DNA of 64,000 nucleotides from GCA-2737665 sp044344795 (lineage in GTDB: Bacteria; Bacteroidota; Bacteroidia; Palsa-965). Shown piece after piece: positions 33,583 through 42,844 of the stretch. Location: positions 62,001 through 126,000 of the forward strand of contig JBIJCF010000003.1 of assembly GCA_044344795.1 (NCBI GenBank), in the 5' to 3' direction. Position numbers and translations under genes: made by a program. How positions within the stretch are numbered: position 1 is the first letter of the stretch; every line of letters begins with the position of its first letter. The notes beneath the pieces are model-generated. The model was not told where the DNA came from. It searched no databases and worked only from the letters and a program-made list of their open reading frames with translations.

Positions 33583-34605
33583 ATGAGAAAAGCAATTGTC
33601 ATAGCGTTGATGTTTGGAGCTCTGGTTGGTGAAGCTCAGGATATTCATTTTTCGCAGTTCAATGAAACTCCGATGCATTTGAATCCTGCATATACCGGGC
33701 TTTTTGATGGCTTGTTTCGGGTGAATTTGAATTACAAAAGTCAATGGTCAGCAATGGGAAATCCCTATAAAACAACAGCTGGCGCATTTGACATGAGTAT
33801 TGGTGCGGCGAAGAATCGTCCGTATTTGGGAGTTGGTGCGTTCTTGTATAAAGACCAGGCCGGTGATTCGAAATTCGGAACGTTTCAAGGATTGGTTTCA
33901 ACTTCTGCTATGGTTCCGCTAAACGATCACAACAAGTTGAGTGTCGGAATACAAGGCGGATATGGACAACGTTCTGCAACCACAAACGGTTTAACTTGGG
34001 AAAACCAATACGTTAATGGTGCACACGATCCGGATTTGCCGTCGAACGAAACGAATTTGGTAAGTTCATTTCCGTATGTTGATTTTGGTGCAGGAATCGC
34101 TTATCAATACCGCAGTATAGCTGGAAGTTTGGTTGGGAAGGATGTATTTGAAATTCAGGCCGGATTAGCAGGTTTTCATTTGAATAAACCGGCGCAGAAA
34201 TTTTACAGCGGCTCAGGAACACGTTTGGATCCGCGCTACGCAGCTCATGTTCAAATTCGTTTTGATATTCCTGATACTCGTTGGTCTGTGCGTCCGGGTG
34301 GATATTTTATGAAGCAAGGATTAGCAACTGAAACTGTTGTCGGATCTATGATTCGTTTCAGAATTAAAAACGGAACAAAAGTGACGAATTTCTTTAGTGA
34401 ATCGGGCGTTGCATTCGGATGTCATTACCGCGTTAAAGATGCCATCATACCGCAGTTGTATTACGATTTGGGAGATTTCTTTATTGGAGTTTCTTATGAC
34501 GTAAATATTTCAAAATATGTACAAGCTTCCAAGTACAACGGCGGATTCGAATTTACGCTGCGTTACGCTAATCTGAATGGGGCCTTGTACAAGAACAAAA
34601 GATAG
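33583..34605 (+). CDS. PorP/SprF-family T9SS outer-membrane protein
   Basis: 340 residues with a short signal peptide and the family N-terminus QDIHFSQFNETPMHLNPAYT followed by GLF. The rest is a predicted 14-strand barrel rich in Gly and Tyr, with SVGIQGGYGQRS and FFIGVSYDVNIS. Members assist surface display of specific type B CTD substrates and are often encoded directly next to them. Here the partner is almost certainly the CotH-like protein upstream, separated by 3 bases. It is probably one of several copies in the genome and not the core PorP of the gliding machinery. Confidence 0.9.
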   Translation: MRKAIVIALMFGALVGEAQDIHFSQFNETPMHLNPAYTGLFDGLFRVNLNYKSQWSAMGNPYKTTAGAFDMSIGAAKNRPYLGVGAFLYKDQAGDSKFGTFQGLVSTSAMVPLNDHNKLSVGIQGGYGQRSATTNGLTWENQYVNGAHDPDLPSNETNLVSSFPYVDFGAGIAYQYRSIAGSLVGKDVFEIQAGLAGFHLNKPAQKFYSGSGTRLDPRYAAHVQIRFDIPDTRWSVRPGGYFMKQGLATETVVGSMIRFRIKNGTKVTNFFSESGVAFGCHYRVKDAIIPQLYYDLGDFFIGVSYDVNISKYVQASKYNGGFEFTLRYANLNGALYKNKR

Positions 34606-34621
34606 TTCGCATCTTTAGTTC

Positions 34622-35110
34622 ATGATTCAACTTCAACGTGCAGGAACAAATGATGTTGCAGAGCTGGAACAACTGGCTCGGGTAATTTGGAATGTTCATT
34701 ATCCGCCAATTATCGGTCAAGAGCAAGTGGATTACATGTTGAATTTAATGTATTCGGCTCCTGCACTCATAAAACAAATGGAAGAAGGACAGCATTTCTT
34801 TTTTATTGCGGAAGATCAGCAACACATTGGCTACGTATCATTGACAAATAAAGGTAATGGTGACTATTTTCTCCATAAGTTTTATGTCTTACCCGATCAG
34901 CAGGGAAAGGGAATTGGGAAAGGAGTACATGACGCTATTTTAAATTATTTCGCTGATCTTAAAACGATAACTCTTACAGTTAATCGTAAAAATTACAAGT
35001 CAATAAACTTTTATTTCCGAGTTGGATATGATATTAAAGAAGTTAAAGACTTTGATATTGGTAATGGTTACTGTATGGAAGATTTTATTATGAAGTGGCT
35101 AATAAAATAA
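34622..35110 (+). CDS. GNAT-family N-acetyltransferase
   Basis: 162 residues. The acetyl-CoA loop is LPDQQGKGIGKGVHDAIL (about 93-110), preceded by the strand FLHKFYV and followed by TLTVNRKNYKSINFYFRVGY, which gives the typical beta-alpha-beta of the family's C-terminal half. Substrate unknown (amines, antibiotics or protein N-termini are all possible). It starts 16 bases after porP and may be cotranscribed, but the function is unlikely to be linked. Confidence 0.88.
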   Translation: MIQLQRAGTNDVAELEQLARVIWNVHYPPIIGQEQVDYMLNLMYSAPALIKQMEEGQHFFFIAEDQQHIGYVSLTNKGNGDYFLHKFYVLPDQQGKGIGKGVHDAILNYFADLKTITLTVNRKNYKSINFYFRVGYDIKEVKDFDIGNGYCMEDFIMKWLIK

Positions 35111-35277
35111 GGCGAACGGTGCTTGACGCAGCGAAAATTAAAGCACGTTAACCTGATTTGAAATAGAAACTTTATTTGTCGCGATTGACTCATACAAATA
35201 GGGCCGAACGTTATGTTTTTATACAAAATGTTTCAAACAAAATTTATTAATTTTGCTCAAAACAATTGATTCGCGAA

Positions 35278-35889
35278 TTATTTAATTCGTAGCGACAACA
35301 TCTTCGTTGAACCGATATAACCTTCCAGGACATCTCCAATTTGAACAGGGCCAACTCCTTCGGGAGTTCCGGTAAAAATCAAATCTCCAACTTTAAGTGT
35401 AAAGTATTCCGAAACATGTGCTACAAGAATATCGAAAGAGAACAATAAGTCTTTGGTATTGCCTTCTTGAACCGTAGCACCATTTTTATCCAATCGAAAA
35501 GAAATGTTGTTTAGCGGTTCCAACGCCGATTTATGTACGAAACTTCCTAACGGAGCGGAATGATCAAATGCTTTAGCTTTTTCCCACGGCAATCCTTTTT
35601 CTTTGCATTTGGCCTGAATATCACGAGCTGTAAAATCTATACCAATCCCAATTTCTTCGTAATAGCGGTGTGCAAATTCCGGCGCAATGTGACGTCCCTG
35701 CTTGCTAATTTTAATTACTAATTCAATTTCATGGTGCAGGTCTTTTGTAAATTCGGGATAATAAAAATCCGCATCAGGTTTAAGTAAAGCTGTATCCGGC
35801 TTCAAGAACACTACCGGTTCTGATGGAACAGGAGCATTCATTTCTTTCGCGTGCTCCGCGTAATTTCTTCCAATACAAATGATCTTCAT
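35278..35889 (-). CDS. Fumarylacetoacetate hydrolase-family protein
   Basis: 203 residues, the short FAH type. GRNYAEHAKEMN near 7-18, the metal ligands in HHEIELV near 50 (two Glu), IGIDFTARDIQ near 75-85 and GDLIFTGTPEGVG near 170 are all present. Relatives act as acylpyruvate hydrolases or oxaloacetate decarboxylases in central metabolism. The gene ends the five-gene minus operon mtaB-lgt-IMPase-exonuclease-FAH, with 2 bases between it and the exonuclease gene. Confidence 0.88.
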   Translation of the reverse strand: MKIICIGRNYAEHAKEMNAPVPSEPVVFLKPDTALLKPDADFYYPEFTKDLHHEIELVIKISKQGRHIAPEFAHRYYEEIGIGIDFTARDIQAKCKEKGLPWEKAKAFDHSAPLGSFVHKSALEPLNNISFRLDKNGATVQEGNTKDLLFSFDILVAHVSEYFTLKVGDLIFTGTPEGVGPVQIGDVLEGYIGSTKMLSLRIK

Positions 35890-35891
35890 AA

Positions 35892-36665
35892 CTATTTACC
35901 CAATTTCATATCAAGACGAATCTTTGTAATCACTTTCTTGGTGTATAACGGAAAGTCACCATCCATCATCCAACTATAATACGATGGTTCTTTTTCGAAT
36001 ACATCGCGCACGGGCTTGCCGTTGTGTTTTCCAAAATTAAAAACCGGCACGTTTTGAGCGTTATAGACAATTCGTCCCATCAAGTCAACGTTTCGTGTTA
36101 CGGTAGAAAATTCACTCAACGCCTGTACTCCCGGATCTAATTGGGGATAACGTTCAAGTTGAGCTTCAAGAATTTCAGCCGTAGCCGAAATGTCAGCTTC
36201 CGCGCTGTGAGCGTTTTCCAAAGGTTTTCCGCAATAGAACAAATACGCGGCAGCAAGTGTCCGTTGTTCCATTTTGTGAAAGATGTTTTGTACATCAATC
36301 AGTTTATGTGAGGTGATATCAAATTCAATTTCGGCACGAAGAAATTCTTCTGCTAATAGCGGAATGTCAAACTTGTTGGAATTATAACCTGCCAGATCGC
36401 AACCTTCAATAAACTTGTACCACATGCCGGCAACTTCTTTAAACACTGGACGATCTTTAACGTCTTCATCGTAAATGCCATGAATCGCAGATGTGACAGG
36501 AGGAATTGGAATTCCAGGATTAATACGAGCCGACTTCATTTCTTTATCTCCATTCGGAAATAATTTAAGAATAGCGATTTCGATAATTCGATCACTTGCT
36601 ACATTAACTCCGGTTGTTTCCAAATCAATAAAGCAAAGCGGACGATGAAGTTTTATTTTGGTCAT
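35892..36665 (-). CDS. DEDDh 3'-5' exonuclease with a DUF3820-like C-terminal part
   Basis: 257 residues. The DnaQ-like motifs are FIDLETTG (Asp14, Glu16), LAGYNSNKFDIPLL near 103-116 and NAHSAEADISATAEIL near 161-176 (His and Asp of the DEDDh set). The C-terminal FNFGKHNGKPVRDVFEKEP followed by YYSWMM matches the small domain found at the end of exonuclease X-like proteins. It is expected to trim 3' ends of DNA in repair or proofreading. It is not a polymerase subunit, because no dnaE or dnaN gene is adjacent. Confidence 0.88.
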   Translation of the reverse strand: MTKIKLHRPLCFIDLETTGVNVASDRIIEIAILKLFPNGDKEMKSARINPGIPIPPVTSAIHGIYDEDVKDRPVFKEVAGMWYKFIEGCDLAGYNSNKFDIPLLAEEFLRAEIEFDITSHKLIDVQNIFHKMEQRTLAAAYLFYCGKPLENAHSAEADISATAEILEAQLERYPQLDPGVQALSEFSTVTRNVDLMGRIVYNAQNVPVFNFGKHNGKPVRDVFEKEPSYYSWMMDGDFPLYTKKVITKIRLDMKLGK

Positions 36666-36689
36666 AAGGTGAATTTCGGAATAAAGTGG

Positions 36690-37502
36690 TTATAACGGAA
36701 AATGGTGCTGAATTTTTTCTAGTAATTCATCATGGATTTTTGCATTGCTGCACACAAATCGTGCACCTGAAATGCCGGGATCTTCGCCCGTAAAGGTCGT
36801 AACAGCTCCGCCGGCTTCGCGTACAATAATTATTCCGGCTGCTACATCCCAAGGTTGCAAGCCGTATTCGTAAAACGCTTCGAAACGACCGCAAGCTACG
36901 TAAGCAATGTCTGTAGCAGCAGAGCCCGGGCGTCGTAATCCTCTTGTAGATTGCATTAAATCGGCAAATAGACGTAAGTAAGGTTCGGTTAATCCAAAAT
37001 CGTAATACGGAAATCCGGTTCCCAACAGTGATTCTTTCAGTTGCTTGCGTTGAGATACTTGAATTCGTGAACCATTTAAATATGCACCGCCACCTTCAAA
37101 TGCATAGAAGCATTCATTAAGATTTATTTCATAAATAACACCGGCAACAGGTTTTCCAAATTCTACCAATGCAATGCTCACCGCATAGCAGGGAACACCG
37201 TGAATAAAATTGGTAGTGCCATCTAGTGGATCAATAATCCAATTGTACCGCTCCTGTTGTGGTAATTTACTGCTTTCTTCTGCGATAAAGCCCGCTTCAG
37301 GAAGCAATTTGCTTAGGGCTTCCAAAATCATTTTCTCGGCTTCCTGATCGACATAAGAAACGAGATTGTTAAATGCTTTAAGCTCTTCTGATATTGATTT
37401 GAATTCAGTTCGCTGTGCTTTGATGTACGCTCCGGTTTGCATAGCAATTGTTTGCATGCCGTCGCAAAGGTTTCTCAAGAATGCGTTATGACTATCCGGC
37501 AT
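36690..37502 (-). CDS. Inositol monophosphatase-family phosphatase
   Basis: 270 residues with the two metal-binding signatures: IDPLDGTTNFIHGVP (89-103, after Glu75/76) and WDVAAGIIIVREAGG near 217-231. The family hydrolyses inositol phosphates, 3'-phosphoadenosine 5'-phosphate or related sugar phosphates under Mg2+. Which one cannot be read here. Its start overlaps the lgt stop by 11 bases, so the genes are translationally coupled. Confidence 0.88.
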   Translation of the reverse strand: MPDSHNAFLRNLCDGMQTIAMQTGAYIKAQRTEFKSISEELKAFNNLVSYVDQEAEKMILEALSKLLPEAGFIAEESSKLPQQERYNWIIDPLDGTTNFIHGVPCYAVSIALVEFGKPVAGVIYEINLNECFYAFEGGGAYLNGSRIQVSQRKQLKESLLGTGFPYYDFGLTEPYLRLFADLMQSTRGLRRPGSAATDIAYVACGRFEAFYEYGLQPWDVAAGIIIVREAGGAVTTFTGEDPGISGARFVCSNAKIHDELLEKIQHHFPL

Positions 37503-38691
37503 GCTGGGCGCGGTAACGTTTGCGAGTTAAAATTACACCAACTACACCCAATGTCATCAACGTTACGGCGATAACTTCTGCTTGCGTAACACGAAATCCT
37601 CCGATTGCAAATAATGTAGTATTCACGCGAATTAATTCGACGAAGAAGCGCTCCATGCCATTGAAAATGAGATAAAGACTGAACAATAAACCCGGAATTA
37701 CAATGCGCTTACGGAAATACCAAAATGTAAAGAACAGCCCGATGCACGCAATGGCTTCATATAATGGAGTAGGGAATACCGGTGCAACGAGATGCGGTGT
37801 GGTCTCGAAATCACAAAACATATTCATAAAGAATTCCGGTGTTCCTTCAATGTATGGATTGCAATCATGATTAACGTTATTCGGATAATCGTACGCCCAG
37901 AACCAATCCGGTAAAAAGCTCATCCAATTGGGCTTTGGTGCAGTATTGACGATTCCCCAATCCCCATCACCGGCCATGTGACAACCTAAACGTCCAACGC
38001 CATATGCAAGGAACAATCCCGGTGCACAGGCATCCATAACTTGAAGTAAACTAAAACCTTGCTTTCTTGCATAAATTAAAACAGCAGCACCACCCATGAT
38101 TAAACCGCCGTACATGGTAAGTCCTCCGAACGATAAAAACATCCCGGCAGGATCTTCAATGAAATCCCCAAAATTTTCTAATAAGTGAAAAATCTTGGCA
38201 CCCAAAAAACCGAATAGGGCTGCCAATAAAGTCATGTTGCCGACATGTTCTGCGGGAGACATTTTTTCGGTAATTTCTTTCGGTTCCGGCAAGCGTTCTT
38301 TCTCTGCTGTTCGGTATTTCCAATAAGCCATCGCAGCTCCAACCAGCAATCCTAACACATGACTTCCTTCTGAAGACAAAATGTAACCGCGAGGATCAGC
38401 GTTAAATAAATCGCTGTAAAACGGAATAGACAATAATTTCCAACCTACGATATAACCGAATATGAATTGTCCGGCTAATTCGTTGGTGCTAGCTTTCGCT
38501 CCTTTCAATACTTTACGGAAAGTAGCCGTAAGTTTTCCCTCTGCTTCTTTGCGACGTAATTCTTTTGCAAATACATAAGCGCAGAGCAGGAAGGCAATGG
38601 CGACAATTGTTCCGAACATTTGAAACAAACGCAGCGCATTAATTTCAATACCGAATAAATCCTGAAATAATTCGAAAAGACTTGGATACAT
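37492..38691 (-). CDS. lgt: Prolipoprotein diacylglyceryl transferase
   Basis: 399 residues with about 8 membrane segments. The Lgt signature is at GVGRLGCHMAGDGDWG (about 230-245), followed by FPTPLYEAI and NGMERFFVELIRVN, whose Arg/Glu are typical of the family. It transfers diacylglycerol from phosphatidylglycerol to the lipobox Cys of prolipoproteins. The protein is about 110 residues longer than the E. coli enzyme because of a hydrophilic stretch between the first helices and an insertion near 245-285, as in other Bacteroidota. Several substrates occur in this window (9878-10570, 40158-41810). Confidence 0.93.
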   Translation of the reverse strand: MYPSLFELFQDLFGIEINALRLFQMFGTIVAIAFLLCAYVFAKELRRKEAEGKLTATFRKVLKGAKASTNELAGQFIFGYIVGWKLLSIPFYSDLFNADPRGYILSSEGSHVLGLLVGAAMAYWKYRTAEKERLPEPKEITEKMSPAEHVGNMTLLAALFGFLGAKIFHLLENFGDFIEDPAGMFLSFGGLTMYGGLIMGGAAVLIYARKQGFSLLQVMDACAPGLFLAYGVGRLGCHMAGDGDWGIVNTAPKPNWMSFLPDWFWAYDYPNNVNHDCNPYIEGTPEFFMNMFCDFETTPHLVAPVFPTPLYEAIACIGLFFTFWYFRKRIVIPGLLFSLYLIFNGMERFFVELIRVNTTLFAIGGFRVTQAEVIAVTLMTLGVVGVILTRKRYRAQHAG

Positions 38692-38697
38692 AGTAGG

Positions 38698-40032
38698 TTA
38701 AATTGCGGTGGCGCGCTGCTTGGCCGGTTCACCGATGATATGTCCTTCTGCACTGAAACTCTCCAGATACACAGGAACTATTGTGTTGCACAATTCAGGC
38801 TGATACGGAAGTACAACTTTAATATAATTATCCGTGTAGCCACTCATTAGGCCATTTTTATTTTCATGTTCAAATAATACTTCACGAACCGATCCTACAT
38901 GTTGCTCATAAAATGCTCTCAATTTTTTATCGGACAGATTACGCAACATCTTGTTTCTTCTTCTGCGCTCATTTACCGGAACAACACCGCTCATATTCAG
39001 TGCTTCTGTATTGGTTCGTTCTGAGTATGTAAATACATGTAAATACGAAATGTCCAGTTGCTGCAGGAAATTGAAAGTTTCCATGAATTCATGTTCCGTT
39101 TCCCCCGGAAAACCGACAATTACGTCTACTCCAATACATGCATGCGGCATGTGACGCTTGATACTTTCCACACGACTTGCATACAATTCACGCAAGTAGC
39201 GTCGTTTCATTTTTTTAAGAATGGTGTTCGAACCCGATTGTAAAGGAATATGAAAATGCGGTACAAAACGTTTCGATTTTGCTACGAATTCAATCGATTC
39301 ATCTTTCAATAAATTGGGTTCAATAGAAGAAATCCGAAAACGTTCAATTCCTTCTACATGTTCCAATTCTTCAATTAACTGACGAAAGTTTTCACCGTGT
39401 TGTTTACCTCCTGCATTACCTTTTCCAAAATCTCCGAGATTTACACCTGTGAGCACAATTTCTTTAATGCCTTCCTGTGCCAGTTTTCGTGCATTGTTCA
39501 GCACATTGAAGATACTGTCGCTGCGGCTTTTGCCGCGCGCCAAAGGAATGGTGCAAAACGTGCAGCTGTAATCGCAGCCGTCTTGAACTTTTAGAAATGC
39601 CCGCGTTCTGTCACCGGCGGAATACGCATCTACAAAAAAGTTCACGTCGTCTACTTCACAACTGTTCACCAATGCTGTATCACGCTTGGTAATAACATTC
39701 AGATAATTCGGCAGGTTGAATTTTTCCTTTGCACCTAAAACAAGATCCACCCCATCAATTGCACCAATTTCTTCCGGTTTCAGTTGCGCATAACATCCTA
39801 TCACCACAATAAATGCTTCAGGATTTACGGATAATGCATCACGCACGATTTTTCTGCATTCTTTATCAGCGTTGTCTGTTACCGAGCACGTGTTAATCAC
39901 GTAAACATCAGCGCCCTCTTTAAACTCACGCTTGGCAAAGCCCGCTTCTTTCAGTTGTCTGCCAATGGCAGAAGTTTCTGAAAAATTAAGTTTGCAACCC
40001 AAAGTGTGAAAAGCGACAGACGGCTGATTCAT
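38698..40032 (-). CDS. mtaB: tRNA t6A37 methylthiotransferase MtaB
   Basis: 444 residues. The N-terminal MTTase domain has Cys13, Cys49 and Cys80, which bind the auxiliary 4Fe-4S cluster (HTLGCKLNFSE, VINTCSVTDNAD). The radical-SAM triad is C153-x3-C157-x2-C160 in GCDYSCTFC. A TRAM-like C-terminal region follows. HTLGCKLN is diagnostic for MtaB over MiaB and RimO. It adds the methylthio group to t6A37 in ANN-reading tRNAs. First gene of the five-gene minus operon, 6 bases from lgt. Confidence 0.93.
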   Translation of the reverse strand: MNQPSVAFHTLGCKLNFSETSAIGRQLKEAGFAKREFKEGADVYVINTCSVTDNADKECRKIVRDALSVNPEAFIVVIGCYAQLKPEEIGAIDGVDLVLGAKEKFNLPNYLNVITKRDTALVNSCEVDDVNFFVDAYSAGDRTRAFLKVQDGCDYSCTFCTIPLARGKSRSDSIFNVLNNARKLAQEGIKEIVLTGVNLGDFGKGNAGGKQHGENFRQLIEELEHVEGIERFRISSIEPNLLKDESIEFVAKSKRFVPHFHIPLQSGSNTILKKMKRRYLRELYASRVESIKRHMPHACIGVDVIVGFPGETEHEFMETFNFLQQLDISYLHVFTYSERTNTEALNMSGVVPVNERRRRNKMLRNLSDKKLRAFYEQHVGSVREVLFEHENKNGLMSGYTDNYIKVVLPYQPELCNTIVPVYLESFSAEGHIIGEPAKQRATAI

Positions 40033-40157
40033 AATGGGTGCAAAGGTAATAAAAGCAAGGGATACAAGGTGTTGATAACACTGTTTATAAAGGAAGTGTG
40101 TGGCGGTTCGTGCGCGAACAGGGGTTAAGTAAACTTGTTGTACCGAAACATCATCAC

Positions 40158-41810
40158 ATGAAAAAGATTTTTTTACCGACCTTGTGGCTCTCCGGCGCGT
40201 GTGCGCTGTTGTTGCTTAACTCTTGCGGCTCAGATCCTGCAAAGCATTCGGACAAATCCATATTTAAACTGAATGAACTTGGTGCGGTTACTTCGCTCGA
40301 TCCTGCCATGGCGGGATCGTTTGAAAATAACTGGGTGTTGAACCAGTTGTATAATGGTTTGGTAGAAATGGATGCGGATTTGAAAGTGCAGCCTGCCATT
40401 GCGAAAAATTGGACGATTAGTGACAACGGAATGGAATACACGTTTTACTTGCGCAATGATGTACGGTTTCACGATAATCCTCAGTTCTCCGGTGGACAAG
40501 GTCGTGCTGTTACCGCTTCCGATTTTGTATACAGTTTTGATAGACTTTTTGACCGACGCATTTCCAATGCATCAACATTATTAGATGTTGTGGATCACGA
40601 TCCGGCTGCAGGAAACGCAGGATTCACTGCTCTTAACGATTCTGTCTTTACCATCAAATTAAAGCGACCATTCAAACCATTCTTGGGCATCTTAACCATG
40701 AAGTATTTCTCGGTTGTGGCGAAAGAAGTAGTGCAGTTTTACGGTGATGACTATTACAATCATCCTGTTGGCACAGGGCCGTTTCAGTTGAAATTCTGGA
40801 AAAGCAATACGAGTCTGGTTTTAGAAAAAAATCCCAACTTTTATAAAGTGGATGAATCCGGGAATAGATTGCCGTACCTGGATGCTGTAGCTATTTCATT
40901 TATTCGTGATCCGGAATCGGCATTCATGCATTTTATGGCCGGTGATTTGGATATGGTCTCCGGAATTGATGCTATCAACAAAGAAAAAGTGTTGGAACGC
41001 GACGGTTCTTTAAAGACCGAATTGCAAAGCAAAATTGTATTGCAAAGCGAACCGTTCCTGAAAACTGATTATCTCGGAATAGTTGTTGATCCAACTAATG
41101 ATTTGGTGAAAGCGAGTCCGTTGAAGAACAAATACGTTCGTCAGGCGATTAATTATGCAATTGATCGCGATAAGATTGTTCGTTTCCGTCGTTACAATTT
41201 GGGTACAGGAGCGAATTTGGGTTTCATTCCACCTGACATGCACGCCTACGATCATACCAAACTTCGTGGATTCAGTTACAACCCTGACAAGGCGAGAGAA
41301 TTACTGGATATGGCAGGATTTCCGGGAGGAAAAGGTTTAACCCCGATTCGCTTAACCACAACATCAACGTACATGGATATTGCCGAAGAAGTGCGTTATC
41401 AATTGTTGGAAGTTGGTATTCCGGTGGAAATCGAAATTTTACAACCAACTGCTTTTAAAACTGCCGTTGCAGACAATAAAGTGTTGTTTTTCCGGAAATC
41501 ATGGATTGGTGATTATCCTGATCCCGAGAATTTCATGTCTATATTTTACAGTAAGAATTTCAGCCCTAAAGGCTCGAATTACATGCATTTCCAACATACA
41601 GAATTTGATTTGTTGTATGAACGTTCGCTCATTGAACAAAACGATTCGGTGCGCAGTGAGTTGTTCCTGCGTATGGATCAGATTCTGGTGGACGAATCGC
41701 CGGTTGTTCCGTTATATTACGATCGCATTGTGCGTTTAGTGCAGAAAAACGTAAGCGGACTCATCGTGGATCCTACGAATATGATCAATCTGGAGCGGGT
41801 AAAGAAGTAG
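40158..41810 (+). CDS. ABC transporter substrate-binding lipoprotein (family 5, oligopeptide-type)
   Basis: The start at 40158 gives MKKIFLPTLWLSGACALLLLNSC with the lipobox Cys at 23; an open extension of 20 codons upstream is not used. The 550-residue protein has the family 5 signatures LGAVTSLDPAMAG, NQLYNGLVEMD and the DppA/OppA-type GRAVTASDFVYSFDRL. It should deliver peptides or related solutes to a Dpp/Opp-type permease. No permease or ATPase gene is next to it, so the transporter must be encoded elsewhere or the protein has another binding role. Confidence 0.9.
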   Translation: MKKIFLPTLWLSGACALLLLNSCGSDPAKHSDKSIFKLNELGAVTSLDPAMAGSFENNWVLNQLYNGLVEMDADLKVQPAIAKNWTISDNGMEYTFYLRNDVRFHDNPQFSGGQGRAVTASDFVYSFDRLFDRRISNASTLLDVVDHDPAAGNAGFTALNDSVFTIKLKRPFKPFLGILTMKYFSVVAKEVVQFYGDDYYNHPVGTGPFQLKFWKSNTSLVLEKNPNFYKVDESGNRLPYLDAVAISFIRDPESAFMHFMAGDLDMVSGIDAINKEKVLERDGSLKTELQSKIVLQSEPFLKTDYLGIVVDPTNDLVKASPLKNKYVRQAINYAIDRDKIVRFRRYNLGTGANLGFIPPDMHAYDHTKLRGFSYNPDKARELLDMAGFPGGKGLTPIRLTTTSTYMDIAEEVRYQLLEVGIPVEIEILQPTAFKTAVADNKVLFFRKSWIGDYPDPENFMSIFYSKNFSPKGSNYMHFQHTEFDLLYERSLIEQNDSVRSELFLRMDQILVDESPVVPLYYDRIVRLVQKNVSGLIVDPTNMINLERVKK

Positions 41811-41895
41811 TATTACCGAGTTTTCAACAGGCGCGCAGGAATAGGTAAAAACCTTATTTTTGTTCCTCATCTTAATCTTTTAAACACATCCGATT

Positions 41896-42780
41896 ATGGG
41901 CGTTCTTGTTGGTAAAAATTCTAAAGTTATAGTTCAAGGTTTTACCGGTAGCGAAGGTACTTTCCACGCTACTCAAATGATTGAATACGGTACTAATGTT
42001 GTTGGGGGAGTTACGCCGGGTAAAGGCGGAAGCTTGCATCTGGATCGTCCTGTATTTAACACGGTGTCTGATGCAGTAAAAACTACCGGTGCTGATGTAA
42101 CTATCATCTTTGTTCCTGCTGCTTTTGCTGCGGATGCAATCATGGAAGCTGCGGATGCTGGAATCAAAGTAATCGTTTGTATCACCGAAGGAATTCCGGT
42201 GAAAGACATGGTAAACGCCAAAGAATACATCAAAGGAAAAGATTGTCGCTTGATCGGTCCAAACTGTCCGGGCGTTATTACAGCGGGTGAAGCGAAAGTG
42301 GGTATCATGCCGGGCTTCGTGTTCATTCCGGGGCGTATTGGAATTGTGTCCAAATCAGGAACATTAACATACGAAGCTGCTGACCAAATTGCAAAAGCAG
42401 GTTTGGGAGTAAGTACAGCTATCGGTATCGGTGGAGATCCAATCATCGGAACAACTACTCGTGAAGCGGTGGAATTGCTGATGAACGATCCTAATACGGA
42501 CGGTATCGTGATGATCGGGGAAATTGGCGGTACATTAGAAGCAGAAGCCGCTCGTTGGATTCGTGAAAACGGTAACAAGAAGCCTGTTGTAGGTTTCATC
42601 GCCGGACGTACTGCTCCAAAAGGGCGTACAATGGGTCACGCCGGTGCAATTGTTGGCGGTGCTGATGATACAGCTGAGGCGAAAATGGCCATCATGCGCG
42701 AAAACGGAATTAATGTGGTAGAATCACCTGCGCAAATCGGTAAAACAATGGCCGAAGTGATGGGTAAGGTTACTGCATAA
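41896..42780 (+). CDS. sucD: Succinate-CoA ligase subunit alpha
   Basis: 294 residues. The CoA-binding Rossmann domain has VIVQGFTGSEGTFHATQMI (11-29) and GGVTPGKGG (37-45). The ligase domain has the phosphohistidine H248 in MGHAGAI and GRTAPKGRTMGH just before it. It forms the alpha subunit of the TCA-cycle enzyme with SucC. sucC is not adjacent, which is common in Bacteroidota. A TATTTTTG -7 element lies at 41855-41862 without a clear -33 TTG. Confidence 0.96.
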   Translation: MGVLVGKNSKVIVQGFTGSEGTFHATQMIEYGTNVVGGVTPGKGGSLHLDRPVFNTVSDAVKTTGADVTIIFVPAAFAADAIMEAADAGIKVIVCITEGIPVKDMVNAKEYIKGKDCRLIGPNCPGVITAGEAKVGIMPGFVFIPGRIGIVSKSGTLTYEAADQIAKAGLGVSTAIGIGGDPIIGTTTREAVELLMNDPNTDGIVMIGEIGGTLEAEAARWIRENGNKKPVVGFIAGRTAPKGRTMGHAGAIVGGADDTAEAKMAIMRENGINVVESPAQIGKTMAEVMGKVTA

Positions 42781-42799
42781 TCAGTCATAGATTCAAAAT

Positions 42800-42824
42800 A
42801 AAGGCTGCACGTGCAGCCTTTTTC
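42800..42824 (+). terminator. sucD terminator
   Basis: AAAGGCTGCAC directly abutting GTGCAGCCTTT plus TT: an 11-bp palindrome (inner pairs form the loop), 20 bases after the stop. Confidence 0.8.
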
Positions 42825-42844
42825 ATTTACTACGGTATCGGAAT

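Noticed and set aside
41973..42599. 208-residue minus-strand frame opposite sucD
   Set aside because: Long because of sucD codon composition; low-complexity Pro/Ser/Ile content and no features of its own.
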